Source of the DNA: Dongia deserti
Lineage (GTDB): Bacteria; Pseudomonadota; Alphaproteobacteria; Dongiales; Dongiaceae
Direction of reading: 5' to 3'
Length of the DNA: 64,000 nucleotides
Assembly (NCBI RefSeq): GCF_003574735.1
Contig: NZ_QORW01000011.1
Coordinates: forward strand, 180,481-244,480
Shown: positions 1 through 7,826 of the stretch, one piece after another
Layout: every line of letters begins with the position of its first letter
Position numbering within the stretch: the first letter of the stretch is position 1
Made by a program: the position numbers and the translations under genes
The notes under the pieces: model-generated
The model's input: the letters and a program-made list of their open reading frames with translations, nothing else
Databases searched by the model: none
Told to the model about the DNA's origin: nothing

Positions 1-214
1 CCGCCGCAGTGCAGGTGACGCTGGGTGGCGTGCCGCCCGCGGGGCCGCATTCATCCATCGCCGCCGCGTCATTGTTGTTGCTGAGCGCAACGGCCAGCGC
101 CAACCCTGATGCGCCGAGCAGCAACCCGCGTCGGAGCTTCGGCGGGGTGACTATGGTCCGGAACGTGATGCGGTTGAATTTGCGCGCAGCCGCGCGACGA
201 GCCCTTCGATTCAT
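1..214 (-). CDS. Autotransporter-like surface protein, N-terminal part only (runs off left edge)
   Basis: Reading the minus strand from ATG at 214 gives an open frame to base 1 with no stop. Its first residues are MNRRARRAAARKFNR, then a basic stretch, a hydrophobic run RRGLLLGASGLALAVAL and ECGPAGGTPPSVTC. The same pattern (NRRARRAAR, LLLGASGLAVAIAL, ECGAPAGVPPSVTC) begins the complete autotransporter at 402-5012, so the two are tandem paralogues. The part seen is a long signal peptide plus the first mature residues; the passenger and barrel must lie outside the window. A GTG at 220 aligns with the ATG of the paralogue and could be the true start. Function is inferred only from the paralogue: export by the type V route and display on the outer membrane. 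Confidence 0.75.
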   Translation of the reverse strand, partial: MNRRARRAAARKFNRITFRTIVTPPKLRRGLLLGASGLALAVALSNNNDAAAMDECGPAGGTPPSVTCTAA

Positions 215-334
215 GGCCACGACCCCCGATGGCCGGCGATGCATCGCCCAGGGACGGCGGCACCGCCGGTGATGAATCAAGTCCCCACGACCAGGAAGCG
301 TGCCGAAAGCGCGCTGGTTCGTCTATGCACTTTT

Positions 335-350
335 TGATGGAATGCCATCA
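335..350. promoter_or_regulatory. Palindromic operator candidate upstream of the first autotransporter
   Basis: TGATGG (335-340), AATG, CCATCA (345-350) is a perfect 6+6 inverted repeat about 120 bases before the partial autotransporter start. Matching sites lie at 5104-5119 and 5303-5318. The adjacent AsnC/Lrp-type regulator is the obvious candidate binder; that is inference. Confidence 0.6.
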
Positions 351-401
351 GTTTTTCGGACTCCTCGCGGATCCGTCGTCGATCTGCCGGTTGACGCCGA
401 T

Positions 402-3400
402 CTACCAGCTGATGCGGATCCCGCCGGTTGCCGCGACGCCTTCGGCATCGTCGCCGAAGATGTAATCGGCATCGATGGTGAAGCTGACGCCGTCCTTCGG
501 CAGCGCGATATCAAACCCGGCGCCCACCTCGAAGGTAGTGTCCGGCAACTCCTGCTCAATGATCCGGCCCGAAACCCTTGCATCGGTCTCGCCCAGGAAC
601 TCCTGGTTCACCGACGCTTCGAAGTAGAAGTTGCCTTTCACCGGCTCAGCACGTGCGCCGGCGGTGGTGCTGAGTTCCTGCCCGATGCGGAGCCCGAGGC
701 GGCCACGCAGGGAGTCCGCATCCTCCAGCTTGATCTCAGCCCCGCTGTCGTCGGTGAAGCTGTCACCGCCGGCATGGGCATAGACGAGTTGTGCCTGCGG
801 CTGGAGATAGAGCCCGCCTTCGGTCAAGTCGAAGCGATAACCGGTCTCCAATGACAGACCGATGACCGGAATCTCAACATCGCCATCTTCGCTCACATTC
901 TCGGAATTGTAGTCACCATCCAGCCAGTCGAACTTCACGAGCGCGTCAAGATAATAGGGGCCACGGAAGTAGGTGGCATAGGCACCGATGGTGGCGATGT
1001 CGAAGTCGATGTCCGCGCTCGACTGCTCGAACCCGACCGACGCCCAGCCGTAGCCGGCGAAGGCGCCGAGAACCAGCCAGTCGTCGCTCAGCACATTGTC
1101 GAACCCGATGTCGAACCCCGCCTCCGCCCGCACGGTGTCGAGATCGAAGTCTGCCGGTCCGTGCTGCTCGACATCCATGTCGGCGCCGATCACGCGCAAC
1201 CACCCGGCTTGGCCGCTGTCATTCATGCGCGCCGTACTGGTGTCGCCGGCCGCGGTGGTGACCAGCGGCAAGGTTGCTGCCTGTCCCGCTTCGGTCGCGC
1301 GCCGGACCCCACCCAGCCGTTCGTGCAGCACACCGAGATCCGAATACCAGGTGAGCAGCGCGCCGGTCGCAATTGCGGGATACTCCAGCGCCCCGTCGAA
1401 GAAACTCGACCGCAGGTACCAGTTCTGGTCGGTTTTCGCCTGGTTCTGGAAGAACAGGTCATATTGGTATGCACCGGCCACCGCCGGGCCGGCGGGCGCG
1501 AAGGCATCCGCGTCCGATGCAGTCCGTACATTCACAACCAGGATGCCGTCGCCGGTCGTCTGGCCGCCGCTGCCGCCGGCGTTGATGATCGAAATGGCAG
1601 TCGCACCAGTGCCTGTCACGGCGTTGTCCAGGATCAGCACGTCGGACTGGCCGCTCGATCCGTCATCCAGCACCACGTCCAAGGCCAGGCGCCCGCCATT
1701 GCTTGTAAAAACGTTGTTGCCCGCCGCCGCCCCGTCCGTCTGGTCGGTGATCACCAGCAGGTCGCCCGCCACGCCGTCCTGTAGCGTAATAAGCCCTGAA
1801 TGCACGAAGAACTCGAGGTTGGTGAGGAACCCCTGCTCCACGCCTTCCTGCGTGATGTCCGCGTTGCCGCCGCCGGGGTGCATGATCTGGCCCGTCGTGT
1901 TCCACGACGTCGCACCGCTGACACTCGACAGGCGCAGGGTCCCGATATTCTCCACCGTGTCACTACCGGCTCCGAAATCCCCGATCGCCACCCCTTCGGT
2001 GTCACGCACGCCATCGCCGTCAGTGTCGGCGAAATGCCGCAGGTTGATGCTGGTCGGCGACATGTTGGCGAGGACATCCGCGCCGGCGCCCAGGTCGAAG
2101 AAACCAGTAATGGTGCCGACGTTGGTGATGGCGAGATCCTCGATGTCGCCCCGAATGGCGAAGTCGCTCAAGGCGCCGACGGAACCGCCGATACCCAGCG
2201 TAGAGGCATTGAGTGCACTGACGAAGATGCCCTGTCCGGTGCCCCCGCCGCCCATGATGTCGCCCTGGACGATGACGGTCGCTGCGCCGGCGGCCGCGAC
2301 CACGAACACGCCGTCGGAACCGTCGCCGGGCGCAAGGATGTTGCCGGACTGGACCAGCAGCACGTCTCCGCCCGCGCCAGTCGCGAAGATGCCGGTCGCA
2401 GCGTCGCCGGTGACCGAGATGTTGCCTTGCGATACCGCCTGGGCAGTCGTGGCGCCATTCACGAGGATGCCGAAGGTGCCGTCGCCGGTGGTCGAGATGT
2501 TGCCGCTCGAAACCACAATGCTCTTGTCCCCGCCGGAGGTGCTGATGATGCCGCTGGCGCCGTCGCCTGCGACCGAGATGTCGCCGGTAGACTGGGCGCC
2601 GGTCAGCAGGTTGCCGCTGGCATGGATGCCGTGCGCAGAAGAACCGATGGTGGAGACGTTGCCCTCGGAGAGCACGATGCTGATACCCGGGCCGTTGGCA
2701 AGAAGGCCGACGGCGGCATTGCCGGAGGTCGAAACGGCACCTGTCGAGTAGATGACGGCGTAGGTGGAGCCGTAGCTATGGATGCCGATTGCGCCGTCGC
2801 CATCGGTCGTGACGTCGCCGACCGACACGATCTTGGAAAGCGCGGCGGTCGATTTGGCGAAGATGCCTTGCGCCAGATCTCCGCTGGTCGAGATGTCGCC
2901 TGCCGAGAGGATGAGAACCTCGCCCGGGGCCTGAGCATAGATGCCGAGCGCTCCGCTTCCCGAGGTGGTAACGGAGCCCTCGGAATAGACGCCGGCGGTA
3001 CCAGCCGAAGCCGTCGCGAAGAGCGCAACCGTCCCGTTGCCCTTGGTCATGACGTCGCCCTTCGAAACGATGCCCCCGCTGAGGGCCCCACCGGCGTAGA
3101 GGCCGAACCCGCTGGCTCCGGTGATTGCGATATTGCCGGTGGAATATATGATCGCCGATCCGCTGGCGGATTTCGTATGGATGCCCGCCGGGCCACCGCC
3201 GGTAACTGCGATGTTCCCGATCGAGGTGACCTTGCTCGCCGCAGCAGCGCCGGCGGCATATGCATAAATCCCAGTCGCGCTACCGCCCTGCGCCGCGATG
3301 TTACCGTCAGACGTCACGGTGACGAACGAATTGTAGGACTCCGCGTGAATACCGGTCGCGCCGCCGCCTTTTGCAGTGATGTCGCCCGCTGACGCGACTG

Positions 3401-5012
3401 TGCTGTGTCCGGTAAACGCGTATGCATGGATGCCGGCGACGCCGCCGCCCTCGACAGAAATCTCGCCGTTCGACGCTACCGTTACGAAAGAGCCAATGGA
3501 TGTCGCAGCGATGCCGTCGGCGCCGCCGCCGTTGGTTTTTATGTCGCCGCTTGAGTAGACGCTCGCGCTGCCTGTGCCGGCATCGGCATCAATGGCTCGG
3601 GCGCCGTTGCCGCCCGTCGTTATGTCGCCGGATGAAATAACCAGCACGAAGGTGTCCGCCTCGGCGGAGATGCCGTCCGCACCGCCGCCCTTGGTCACGA
3701 TGCCACCGGTCGATGCGATCGTGACAGCACCGCCGGCCGATCGGCCCTCGATGCCCGCGGCATCCATGCCTTGCGTGGAAATTTCGCCGCTCGAGGTCAC
3801 AGCGACATCGGCGTCCTTGGAATAGGCGTTGATGCCATCGGCACCGTCGCCCTTAGTCGAGATGTTACCGTTCGAGGTGATACCTGCCCCGTCGAGGCCA
3901 CTGGCGCGAATGCCGGACGCATTGTCTCCATTCGTCGAGACGTCTCCGCTCGATGAGATGATGACTGTTCCGGCCAGTGCACTGCCGAGAATGCCCGTCG
4001 CGTTGTCGCCCAGAGTGGAGACTGCGCCGGTTGACGAGATGGTGACGATGCCGCCCAGAGCGCTCCCGGCGATGCCGCCGGAACTGTTGCCCTTGGCGGT
4101 GATGTCGCCGGTCGAGGTGATGGTCGCGCCGGAGATGCCAAAGGCTGCAATGCCCGGCGCCAGGGGACCGTCGGTCGAGATATCGCCCTCTGACACCAGG
4201 ACGATCTGGCCCGCCAGCGCCGTGCCGGCGATGCCGCCGGCGAGAGCTCCCGTGGCCGTGACGTTACCAGTCGAGTAGATCGTCGTGGACGAATAGCCCC
4301 TGCCGAAAATGCCATCGGCATCGGTCCCGCCGGTTGTGATGTCGCCGGTCGAGGAAATCTTGACTCCACCCGTGTCTGACCGCGCGAAGATGCCGTCGGA
4401 ATCGTTGCCTTGAGTGGTAATGTCGCCGTTCGAGGTTACTGTCGCGCTTGCTCCGGCGCCCTTGGCGTAAGCGTAGATACCGGTGGAATCCTCACCATCC
4501 GTGGAGATGTCGCCGGTGGAGGCGATGGCAACCGAGCCGTCGTTCGACCGCGCATAGATGCCCTCGGCGTTGTCGTCGTCGGTGCTGATGGTAATGCCCG
4601 CCCCGCCGCTGGTGCCGGCCTTGATCACGAGGTCGCCGTAATTTCCGTCGCCGCCGGAAATGACGCCGCCCGGCTCGCCCGCCGCGCCGGTTGTGTCGAT
4701 GATCGCGCCGTCTACCACCACGACGGTGAGGTCGATCACCTGATATTGGATGCCGCCGGGATATGGGTTGGCGTCGGTTGCCGGCACGCCGTCATTGTTG
4801 CAAGTGACCGAGGGCGGCACGCCCGCCGGAGCGCCGCACTCGTCGAGAGCTCGGGCCGGATCGCCTGTTGCCAGGGCAATTGCCACGGCAAGACCCGACG
4901 CGCCAAGCAGCAATGCGGACCGCACCTTGGGCGGAACTGCGTGCGTTTCGAAACGATAAGCCGCCTTTCCGCTCGCGCGTGCTGCGCGGCGGGCCCTGCG
5001 ATTCAAGACCAT
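402..5012 (-). CDS. Large autotransporter (type Va secretion) with beta-helical repeat passenger
   Basis: 1536 residues. Residues 1-55 form an extended signal peptide with an arginine-rich start and a hydrophobic core. A cysteine pair follows (C59, C71). Residues about 140-945 are some 30 tandem repeats of 26-29 residues of the type GDISTxGxxAxGIxAxS, typical of a right-handed beta-helix passenger. A non-repetitive region follows, and from about 1265 to the end there is an autotransporter beta-barrel of alternating aromatic strands ending in ...GIRISW, with the terminal aromatic residue expected for outer-membrane insertion. The likely role is a surface-displayed adhesin or biofilm protein. 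The ATG at 5012 is preceded by AAGGGA. A near-identical N-terminus at 1-214 shows tandem duplication. A palindromic site about 90 bases upstream suggests shared regulation. Confidence 0.9.
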   Translation of the reverse strand: MVLNRRARRAARASGKAAYRFETHAVPPKVRSALLLGASGLAVAIALATGDPARALDECGAPAGVPPSVTCNNDGVPATDANPYPGGIQYQVIDLTVVVVDGAIIDTTGAAGEPGGVISGGDGNYGDLVIKAGTSGGAGITISTDDDNAEGIYARSNDGSVAIASTGDISTDGEDSTGIYAYAKGAGASATVTSNGDITTQGNDSDGIFARSDTGGVKISSTGDITTGGTDADGIFGRGYSSTTIYSTGNVTATGALAGGIAGTALAGQIVLVSEGDISTDGPLAPGIAAFGISGATITSTGDITAKGNSSGGIAGSALGGIVTISSTGAVSTLGDNATGILGSALAGTVIISSSGDVSTNGDNASGIRASGLDGAGITSNGNISTKGDGADGINAYSKDADVAVTSSGEISTQGMDAAGIEGRSAGGAVTIASTGGIVTKGGGADGISAEADTFVLVISSGDITTGGNGARAIDADAGTGSASVYSSGDIKTNGGGADGIAATSIGSFVTVASNGEISVEGGGVAGIHAYAFTGHSTVASAGDITAKGGGATGIHAESYNSFVTVTSDGNIAAQGGSATGIYAYAAGAAAASKVTSIGNIAVTGGGPAGIHTKSASGSAIIYSTGNIAITGASGFGLYAGGALSGGIVSKGDVMTKGNGTVALFATASAGTAGVYSEGSVTTSGSGALGIYAQAPGEVLILSAGDISTSGDLAQGIFAKSTAALSKIVSVGDVTTDGDGAIGIHSYGSTYAVIYSTGAVSTSGNAAVGLLANGPGISIVLSEGNVSTIGSSAHGIHASGNLLTGAQSTGDISVAGDGASGIISTSGGDKSIVVSSGNISTTGDGTFGILVNGATTAQAVSQGNISVTGDAATGIFATGAGGDVLLVQSGNILAPGDGSDGVFVVAAAGAATVIVQGDIMGGGGTGQGIFVSALNASTLGIGGSVGALSDFAIRGDIEDLAITNVGTITGFFDLGAGADVLANMSPTSINLRHFADTDGDGVRDTEGVAIGDFGAGSDTVENIGTLRLSSVSGATSWNTTGQIMHPGGGNADITQEGVEQGFLTNLEFFVHSGLITLQDGVAGDLLVITDQTDGAAAGNNVFTSNGGRLALDVVLDDGSSGQSDVLILDNAVTGTGATAISIINAGGSGGQTTGDGILVVNVRTASDADAFAPAGPAVAGAYQYDLFFQNQAKTDQNWYLRSSFFDGALEYPAIATGALLTWYSDLGVLHERLGGVRRATEAGQAATLPLVTTAAGDTSTARMNDSGQAGWLRVIGADMDVEQHGPADFDLDTVRAEAGFDIGFDNVLSDDWLVLGAFAGYGWASVGFEQSSADIDFDIATIGAYATYFRGPYYLDALVKFDWLDGDYNSENVSEDGDVEIPVIGLSLETGYRFDLTEGGLYLQPQAQLVYAHAGGDSFTDDSGAEIKLEDADSLRGRLGLRIGQELSTTAGARAEPVKGNFYFEASVNQEFLGETDARVSGRIIEQELPDTTFEVGAGFDIALPKDGVSFTIDADYIFGDDAEGVAATGGIRISW
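2190..4595 (-). repeat. About 30 degenerate 81-bp coding repeats in the autotransporter passenger
   Basis: The passenger is built from units of roughly 27 codons that encode G-D/N/E-I/V-S/T-T-x-G, then A-x-G-I-x-A, then a beta strand ending in S-S/T. The DNA units have diverged considerably, so this is an old internal expansion rather than recent slippage. Period and sequence fit one beta-helix coil per unit. Confidence 0.85.
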
Positions 5013-5103
5013 GGGTCCCTTTCGCTGATCCTGCTGTCTGTGGATTTGATCCCCTTGCGGTCGAGAGAATGCCGAAACGAGGATGGCAGGTCAGGCGCGG
5101 ATC

Positions 5104-5119
5104 TGATGGAATTCCATCA
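5104..5119. promoter_or_regulatory. Palindromic operator candidate upstream of the complete autotransporter
   Basis: TGATGGAATTCCATCA is a perfect 16-base palindrome centred about 100 bases before the autotransporter ATG at 5012. It is the same dyad found at 335-350. Confidence 0.65.
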
Positions 5120-5302
5120 AGCGTTCGAAAAAGCGCCGCGGGTCCCGATGGCGTCGAAAAATCTTCGGAAATGCGGCGCGCGGGCGGGCCATGGACGAAA
5201 TTTTTTCGGCCACCTGTGTTGGTCTGCGAGGCTGTTCATCGCCTGACCAGCTACTTTCCGGAGGTTGACAGCATATATGAGCGGGAGGCCAGAGCCGGGA
5301 TT

Positions 5303-5318
5303 TGATGTAGTCCCATCA
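5303..5318. promoter_or_regulatory. Palindromic operator candidate upstream of the AsnC-type regulator
   Basis: TGATGT-AGTC-CCATCA matches the dyads at 335-350 and 5104-5119 with one arm mismatch. The flanking TT/AA extends the symmetry. Its position before the regulator gene suggests autoregulation, which is common in the AsnC/Lrp family. Confidence 0.55.
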
Positions 5319-5450
5319 AAGAAGTGACTTTCGCCCCACCGCGGGCGACCGCAAACTTCCGCGTCTGTCCAGCCGAGCGATTCGGACGACTACAGCAGTC
5401 CAGTCCGCCCGCGATGAACTCGGCGCGGTGGCGGCTGGAGTAGCCAACCA

Positions 5451-5957
5451 GTGGGGGAATGGCGCGTGCGCAATCAGCCGGACCTGGCGGCCTCGATTCA
5501 GCCGCTTGATGCAACAGACCTGATGATTCTGGATGCCCTGCAGCGGGACGGCCATCTCTCGCATGCAGAGATCGGCAGGCTGGTGGGGCTCGCTGTCTCT
5601 TCCGTGAATGAACGCATTCGCAAGCTGGTGCAGCGCCGCGTCATCCAGGGCTGGCAAGTACGCTTGGCGCCGGACAGGCTTGGGCTGGACCTGCTGGCCT
5701 TTGTCTATGTCCTGATCGACCGGCCGGAGAACTCACCCGCCTTCCTGGACCTGGTCAGCCAGATTCCCGAGGTCCAGGAGTGCCATCATGTCGCGTCGGA
5801 CTGGAACTTCTTGCTCAAGGTGCGGGTGAAGAATACCGCCGCGTTCGAAGCGCTGCTCACCAACCGCCTGAAGGCCGTGCCGGGCGTGGTTCGCACCCAT
5901 ACAGTGATCACGCTCAGCTCCCACAAGGATACGCCGGCCTTGCCGCTGAAGTGCTGA
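5451..5957 (+). CDS. AsnC/Lrp-family transcriptional regulator
   Basis: 168 residues. An N-terminal winged helix-turn-helix (about 18-75: LDATDLMILDALQRDG, then HAEIGRLVGL and SVNERIRKL) is followed by a RAM-type ligand-binding/oligomerisation domain (about 85-160). Length and order are typical of the family, whose members bind amino acids or small effectors and form dimers to octamers. The GTG start at 5451 sits after a purine-rich stretch; an internal GTG at 5466 is an alternative. The gene is divergent from the autotransporter, and the TGATGG-N4-CCATCA dyads lie before both genes and before the paralogue at the left edge. That makes it the likely local regulator of the adhesins. The effector cannot be told from sequence. 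Confidence 0.88.
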   Translation: MGEWRVRNQPDLAASIQPLDATDLMILDALQRDGHLSHAEIGRLVGLAVSSVNERIRKLVQRRVIQGWQVRLAPDRLGLDLLAFVYVLIDRPENSPAFLDLVSQIPEVQECHHVASDWNFLLKVRVKNTAAFEALLTNRLKAVPGVVRTHTVITLSSHKDTPALPLKC

Positions 5958-5980
5958 GCGCTTCGACGCGCGGCCCGCCC

Positions 5981-7066
5981 CTACAGCGCCCCGAACTCCT
6001 CCACCCGCGTGACGGTGGTAGCAAACTCCTGCGCCTGTGGGGAAACCGCCATCGGACAGCGCACGCCGGGAATGACGGCGACATCGAACAGCTCGCGCAC
6101 CAGTCCTTCGAGCCGCAGCCATTGCAAGACGTCGCCGGTCCGGAGGTCGATGATCTGGATGCCGCACCAGGGATCGGCATCCTTCTTCTTCAGGTTGTCG
6201 TCGAGCTCAAGCCCCGAGAAGCTCCGGTCGCGCGGCAGCGACAGGCCGACGATCGCCGCTGGCCCATGGAACGCGAGACCGCGCAGGAAGCCGGGCAGGA
6301 AAGCGTGATCCCGCGCCTTTCCGCTTTGCGCGTCAATTTCGCAGAGATAACCGCGGCCGGAATCGAGCACCCAGAGACGGTTGTTCCAGACCCGCGGCGA
6401 ATGCGGCATGGAAAGCTTTTCCGTGACGATGCGGTCGTCCTTGAGGTCGATCAGGATGCCGCCCTCCGCGCGCCGGTCGCGCCAGCCGTTCACCACGTCG
6501 CTGCGGCACACCGCCGTCACGTAGCGCGCCTTGCCGTCCTGCATGGCGAGGCCGTTCAAGTGGCAGCGATCCTCCGGCGCCAGCTTGCTGATGAAAGGCG
6601 GTTTCCAGATCGGGCGGAACGAATGCGTCAGATCGAATTCTGCCAGGCAGGAGTACGACGTGTTGACGAAGACCACGCGGCCGTTGGGCTGCACCGCCAA
6701 CTCGTGCACGTCGATGTCGCCGGTGGTCTGCGCGTTGCGCGGCACGAAGCAGCGATCGAAATGCTGGTTGGCACGCTCGCCCTGTCTCAGCATGTTCTCC
6801 AGCCGCCAGACCTGCGCCAGCGCCGCCAGATAGATGCGCTGCTCGCCGGCCCACAGGCCCATCGCGCGCGTGAAGCCGATCTGGTTGACGGAAAGCACGC
6901 CGCCGGCCTGCACGCCGACCAGGAACAGCTGGCCGGTCTGATAGGAGGTGAAAGCGAGGCTCACATCGTGCGCCACCAGCCAGCCGGCCAGGCCGCGCGA
7001 GCAGGTGATCTCGGTCTTGATCGAACCGTCCTCCCCACCCGCCGGACTGTCCGCGCCTTCGCTCAT
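5981..7066 (-). CDS. TIGR03032-type protein of unknown function, likely beta-propeller
   Basis: 361 residues without signal peptide or membrane segment. The repeated patterns (VHELAVQPNGRVVFVNT, HLNGLAMQDGKARYVTAV, SPRVWNNRLWVLDSGRGYL, LRGLAFHGPAAIVGLS) look like propeller blades and match what I recall of the TIGR03032/DUF4915 family, which has no assigned activity. Its ATG overlaps the stop of the upstream IalB-type gene by four bases (ATGA, 7063-7066), so the two are translationally coupled and probably act together, although one is predicted secreted and the other cytoplasmic. Confidence 0.7.
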   Translation of the reverse strand: MSEGADSPAGGEDGSIKTEITCSRGLAGWLVAHDVSLAFTSYQTGQLFLVGVQAGGVLSVNQIGFTRAMGLWAGEQRIYLAALAQVWRLENMLRQGERANQHFDRCFVPRNAQTTGDIDVHELAVQPNGRVVFVNTSYSCLAEFDLTHSFRPIWKPPFISKLAPEDRCHLNGLAMQDGKARYVTAVCRSDVVNGWRDRRAEGGILIDLKDDRIVTEKLSMPHSPRVWNNRLWVLDSGRGYLCEIDAQSGKARDHAFLPGFLRGLAFHGPAAIVGLSLPRDRSFSGLELDDNLKKKDADPWCGIQIIDLRTGDVLQWLRLEGLVRELFDVAVIPGVRCPMAVSPQAQEFATTVTRVEEFGAL

Positions 7067-7629
7067 TTGACGCCGCTGCGCTTCTTCAAGGCATCCAGGG
7101 CTGCCGTGAAGCCACTGAGCGAGAATTCGAACACCGCGTTCCGCCCGCCGCCGACCCCAACGCCAACCTTGGCCTTGGCGCCGCCGCGCATCGCGGTTTG
7201 CTGTTCCGCCGAGAGCGGGGTCATCGCCTCGCAGCCGTGCTGGAGGCAGCGCAAGAACTTGAGCTGCATCGGCTGGCCCTCATCGATCTTCATGGCGGGC
7301 TCGGCCGTCAGGTCGACGCCCAGCGGCACGAGAGCGCTGGCGATCGCCGACCACTCCTTCGTTTCCGGTTTGGGGACCATGGCCACCGCAAGGGCGCCCA
7401 GCCGCCTGCCGTTCTTGTCGATGATGATGGTCCGGATTTCGCAGATCCGCGGCTCATTCGCGGCTTGTGGTTGCGGGCAGTAGAGATCCCAGTCCTTGAA
7501 CTTCTCCGGTTTGGCCGCCGCCGGTGTGGTGGTTGCGGCGGGAGCTTGCTGTGTCTCCTGCGCGACGGCACTGCCGCCGATCATCATCGCGGCCGCGACC
7601 GCCAGTGCCATGACTTTCAAAAAATCCAT
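7063..7629 (-). CDS. Invasion-associated locus B (IalB) family secreted protein
   Basis: 188 residues. A clear signal peptide ends near AVAQ (residue 24), followed by an Ala/Pro/Thr-rich linker. The IalB-like core begins with the conserved KFKDWDLYC and continues with a second cysteine (ICEIR), LGALAVAMVP and the pair LRCLQHGC. The four cysteines fit periplasmic disulfides. The family is common in alphaproteobacteria, where Bartonella IalB is linked to erythrocyte invasion; in free-living species the role is unknown and probably envelope-related. It is first in a two-gene unit with the TIGR03032 protein. Two near-identical GTGGGTTGCCCC motifs lie just upstream. Confidence 0.82.
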   Translation of the reverse strand: MDFLKVMALAVAAAMMIGGSAVAQETQQAPAATTTPAAAKPEKFKDWDLYCPQPQAANEPRICEIRTIIIDKNGRRLGALAVAMVPKPETKEWSAIASALVPLGVDLTAEPAMKIDEGQPMQLKFLRCLQHGCEAMTPLSAEQQTAMRGGAKAKVGVGVGGGRNAVFEFSLSGFTAALDALKKRSGVK

Positions 7630-7747
7630 TCTGGCCTCGATCCTGTGGGTTGCCCCGTGGGTTGCCCCCGTGGTTTATCCCCTGCGCAGCTATGCCGAAA
7701 TCCATGCGGCCTGCCAAGGGCTTTACCGTCGGCCGGCCGGCCGACCC

Positions 7748-7776
7748 CTTGAAGAGCTGGCGGCAATGGCTCATAT
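7748..7776 (+). promoter_or_regulatory. RpoH (sigma-32) type promoter for htpG
   Basis: CTTGAA at 7748 and CTCATAT at 7770 leave 18 bases after CTTG. This fits the alphaproteobacterial heat-shock consensus CTTG-N17/18-CYTATNT with one mismatch. It ends about 50 bases before the htpG ATG, and heat-shock control is expected for this gene. Confidence 0.65.
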
Positions 7777-7826
7777 GAGCGCGCGGATTTTGCCATTTAC
7801 CCAAGAACTTTCATCGGGATCAGGCC

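Larger units (their letters stand above)
5013..5450. other. Intergenic region between autotransporter and AsnC-type regulator
   Basis: 438 bases with no convincing gene. It separates divergent genes and holds two copies of the TGATGG-N4-CCATCA dyad, one about 90 bases before the autotransporter and one about 135 bases before the regulator. It should therefore contain both promoters. I do not see strong sigma-70 hexamers. Confidence 0.6.

Noticed and set aside
1096..3392. Long plus-strand open frames antisense to the autotransporter
   Set aside because: They arise from the regular GC-rich codons of the repeats, show no domain or start signal and have low-complexity Pro/Ser/Arg composition.
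2190..4595. Possible CRISPR-like periodicity
   Set aside because: The period (81 bases) is in frame and encodes beta-helix repeats; there are no constant direct repeats with unique spacers and no cas genes.
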